Shown piece by piece: positions 62,059 to 64,000 of a DNA stretch of 64,000 nucleotides (the stretch's first letter is position 1; each line of letters begins with the position of its first letter). The notes beneath the pieces are model-generated. The model ran no database searches. It was not told where the DNA came from and saw nothing but the letters and a program-made list of their open reading frames with translations. The stretch is taken from assembly GCA_945860135.1 (NCBI GenBank), contig CAMAPK010000004.1, positions 55,611 through 119,610 on the forward strand, in the 5' to 3' direction. This DNA comes from Nitrosovibrio sp. Nv4 (GTDB lineage: Bacteria > Pseudomonadota > Gammaproteobacteria > Burkholderiales > Nitrosomonadaceae). The translations under genes and the position numbers were made by a program.

Positions 62059-62231
62059 CCGTTCACACCAGATTCGCGCCGCGATGCAGCGCGAACTGAA
62101 TTTCTGTCTGCCGTGAACAAGTTATCTCAGCAAAAACAGATGGTTGAAGATTGTCCGCTTGACGGCAGAGGTTACGTCATCTATGAAATTAACAGGAAGC
62201 ATTCAATTCAGAATTACGTTTTGGAGATGCC

Positions 62232-62549
62232 ATGAATAATACGATAACAATGAAACGGTTTGAGATCGTCGTCGATGAGGAAAAGCTCAACGAGCTGATC
62301 GCATTGCTGGAATCAACCGGTGTGCGCGGCTATACTTTCATCAAGCATACGGGCGGTCTCGGTTCGCGCGGTGAACGGCGTCCTGATGGCCTCTTTTTTC
62401 AGGAAAAGAATGCCATGGTGATTCTCGCCTGCCAGGAAGAGCAGGCACAGAAAGTAGTCACGGTGCTACGCCCCAGGTTGAAGGAATTTGGTGGCATGTG
62501 CCTGATTTCAGACTGCCTCTGGGTGGAAGGGCCGACAGTTTCATACTGA
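62232..62549 (+). CDS. PII-like signalling protein (SbtB/CPII-like), copy 2
   Basis: Differs from copy 1 at about 13 of 105 aligned residues. Confidence 0.85.
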   Translation: MNNTITMKRFEIVVDEEKLNELIALLESTGVRGYTFIKHTGGLGSRGERRPDGLFFQEKNAMVILACQEEQAQKVVTVLRPRLKEFGGMCLISDCLWVEGPTVSY

Positions 62550-62560
62550 AACGCCAGTAC

Positions 62561-63511
62561 TTACTTACGTGGCGCAGCACCCAGTGATGCGGCCAGCTTC
62601 CGGTAGAAACCAAGCCGCCGTACGTTGATTCTTCCTTCTTCTGCCGCTTGTGCCAGCGCGCAACCGGGTTCGCCGGTGTGCCGGCAATTGCTGAATCTGC
62701 ATTGCCCGAGGTAGGGGTGAAATTCAACAAATCCCCAAGCCAGATCCGCTTCGTCAATATGATGCAGACCGAACTCCTGCATGCCGGGGGAATCGATCAG
62801 GCGGCTACTCTGATCGAGGTGGTAGAGCCGCGCGTGGGTGGTGGTGTGACGTCCGGTATCGAGTGCGACGGAAATCTCTGCAGTGGCGCGTTGTGCAGCT
62901 GGGATGAGCGCATTGATCAGGGTGGATTTGCCCATGCCCGATTGTCCTACCAGCACGCTGAGCTGGCCTTGCAGATACGGCAACAGCGGTGTGACATCCG
63001 CCTTGGCGCTGAGCTGCAGCAGCGGATAACCCAGTTCCCGGTAGAGCAGGAGAGTGGCGGCAGCAGTGCGCGTGGGTTCAGCGAGGTCGGCCTTGTTGAG
63101 CACGATCAACGCTTTGATCCGCTGGCTTTCGGCGGCGGCGAGACAACGGTTCACCAGTTCTTCACTGAAGCTGGGAACGGCGGCTACCACGATGACGATC
63201 TGGGTGACGTTGGCAGCGATCAGTTTTTCGCGGAAAGCGTCGCTACGGTAAAGTAGCGTGGTACGCGGCAGGATGGTTTCGATCACACCTTGTCCGGGCG
63301 TGGTGGGCTGAATCAGCACCTGGTCACCGCAAGCCGCACCCCCCTTCTTGCCGCGCATCACGCAGGACCGGGTCACCTCGTTGGTGGTTTCAACCAGATA
63401 CTGCCGGCCGAATGCGGCAACGATCTGTCCTGCAACAGGTGCGGGTGAAACAGATGGGGAATTGCGGGCTGTGCTCAAATCTTGAACAGGGCATCGACCT
63501 TCGCCGCGCAA
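62561..63511 (-). CDS. rsgA: Ribosome small subunit-dependent GTPase RsgA
   Basis: LVGQSGMGKSTLINALIP; DTGRHTTTHARLYHL; DSPGMQEFGL; CRFSNCRHTGEPGCAL. Confidence 0.96.
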   Translation of the reverse strand: MRGEGRCPVQDLSTARNSPSVSPAPVAGQIVAAFGRQYLVETTNEVTRSCVMRGKKGGAACGDQVLIQPTTPGQGVIETILPRTTLLYRSDAFREKLIAANVTQIVIVVAAVPSFSEELVNRCLAAAESQRIKALIVLNKADLAEPTRTAAATLLLYRELGYPLLQLSAKADVTPLLPYLQGQLSVLVGQSGMGKSTLINALIPAAQRATAEISVALDTGRHTTTHARLYHLDQSSRLIDSPGMQEFGLHHIDEADLAWGFVEFHPYLGQCRFSNCRHTGEPGCALAQAAEEGRINVRRLGFYRKLAASLGAAPRK

Positions 63512-63816
63512 ATGAAATCATTCTCGGACAGTCCATTGACGGCGTGAGTGGTGTATTCCACGCGGCACTGATTGTAGCCGACCGTGATGTCCGGATGATG
63601 ATCCTCGCGGTGCGAAACCCATGCGACTGCGTTGACGAACGCCATGGTCTGGTAATAATTCTTGAAATCGTAGGTTTTGCCGATCCGCTGGTCAAAAAGC
63701 TGCCAGCCCTCAAGCTGCGGCAGCAGCGTGGCAATTTCGCTGGGCGTGAGCGGCGGCATGCCACCTTCGCAGGGCTTGCATTGTTTGGTTGCGAGATCGC
63801 AGACGGAAGTGCTCAT
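63475..63816 (-). CDS. phhB: 4a-hydroxytetrahydrobiopterin dehydratase (PCD/DCoH)
   Basis: YDFKNYYQTMAFVNAVAWVSHREDHHPDITVGYNQCRVEYTTHAVNGLSENDFICAAKVD. Confidence 0.94.
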   Translation of the reverse strand: MSTSVCDLATKQCKPCEGGMPPLTPSEIATLLPQLEGWQLFDQRIGKTYDFKNYYQTMAFVNAVAWVSHREDHHPDITVGYNQCRVEYTTHAVNGLSENDFICAAKVDALFKI

Positions 63817-63862
63817 TGTTTCTCTCCTTTGTAAGGTGGAGGAACGGGTCAAGATTTCTGCG

Positions 63863-64000
63863 TCAATTATGCGCCAGGTTCTGCAGCCGCGCTATCCTCA
63901 ACGCAGCAGGCGGATGAGAGTCATAAAATGCCGAATGCAGCGGGTCGGGAGTGAGCGTTGCAGCATTGTCCTGGTAGAGCTTTACCAGCGCCCGGATGAG
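63863..64000 (-). CDS. M48-family metallopeptidase (Ste24-like) C-terminus, truncated by window edge
   Basis: Reverse translation LIRALVKLYQDNAATLTPDPLHSAFYDSHPPAALRIARLQNLAHN*. Confidence 0.72.
   Translation of the reverse strand, partial: LIRALVKLYQDNAATLTPDPLHSAFYDSHPPAALRIARLQNLAHN

Overview
This 64 kb window looks chromosomal and comes from an autotrophic betaproteobacterium (Nitrosomonadales-like gene content; lineage is inferred). Four parts stand out. (1) An ~11.9 kb integrative island sits at a tRNA-Lys(CTT) gene. It is bounded by 91-bp direct repeats (1571-1661 and 13445-13535) and carries a tyrosine integrase, a Rep_trans-type replication initiator, a SNIPE-like membrane-anchored GIY-YIG protein, a large SF2 helicase with a possible C-terminal nuclease, a BrnT/BrnA toxin-antitoxin pair and small ORFs. 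(2) A long housekeeping core follows: ppc, hemCDXY, cutA, dsbD, glnS, birA-coaX, engB, hemB, mrcA, pilMNOPQ, aroKB, dgt and hemE. pilQ is split by an apparent frameshift. (3) A 271-bp MITE-like element with 19-bp terminal inverted repeats and a CTAA target duplication lies between hemE and a two-component system. (4) A ~13 kb inorganic-carbon acquisition cluster contains an SbtA-like bicarbonate transporter, a PII-like protein, a DabA (DUF2309) protein with four different NuoL/NuoM-like membrane subunits, a CsoSCA/beta-carbonic-anhydrase-like protein and a second, ~88% identical PII-like protein. No carboxysome shell genes are seen in the window. Cluster (4) and the island's defence cargo are the most interesting parts. 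All calls are by eye, without database searches.
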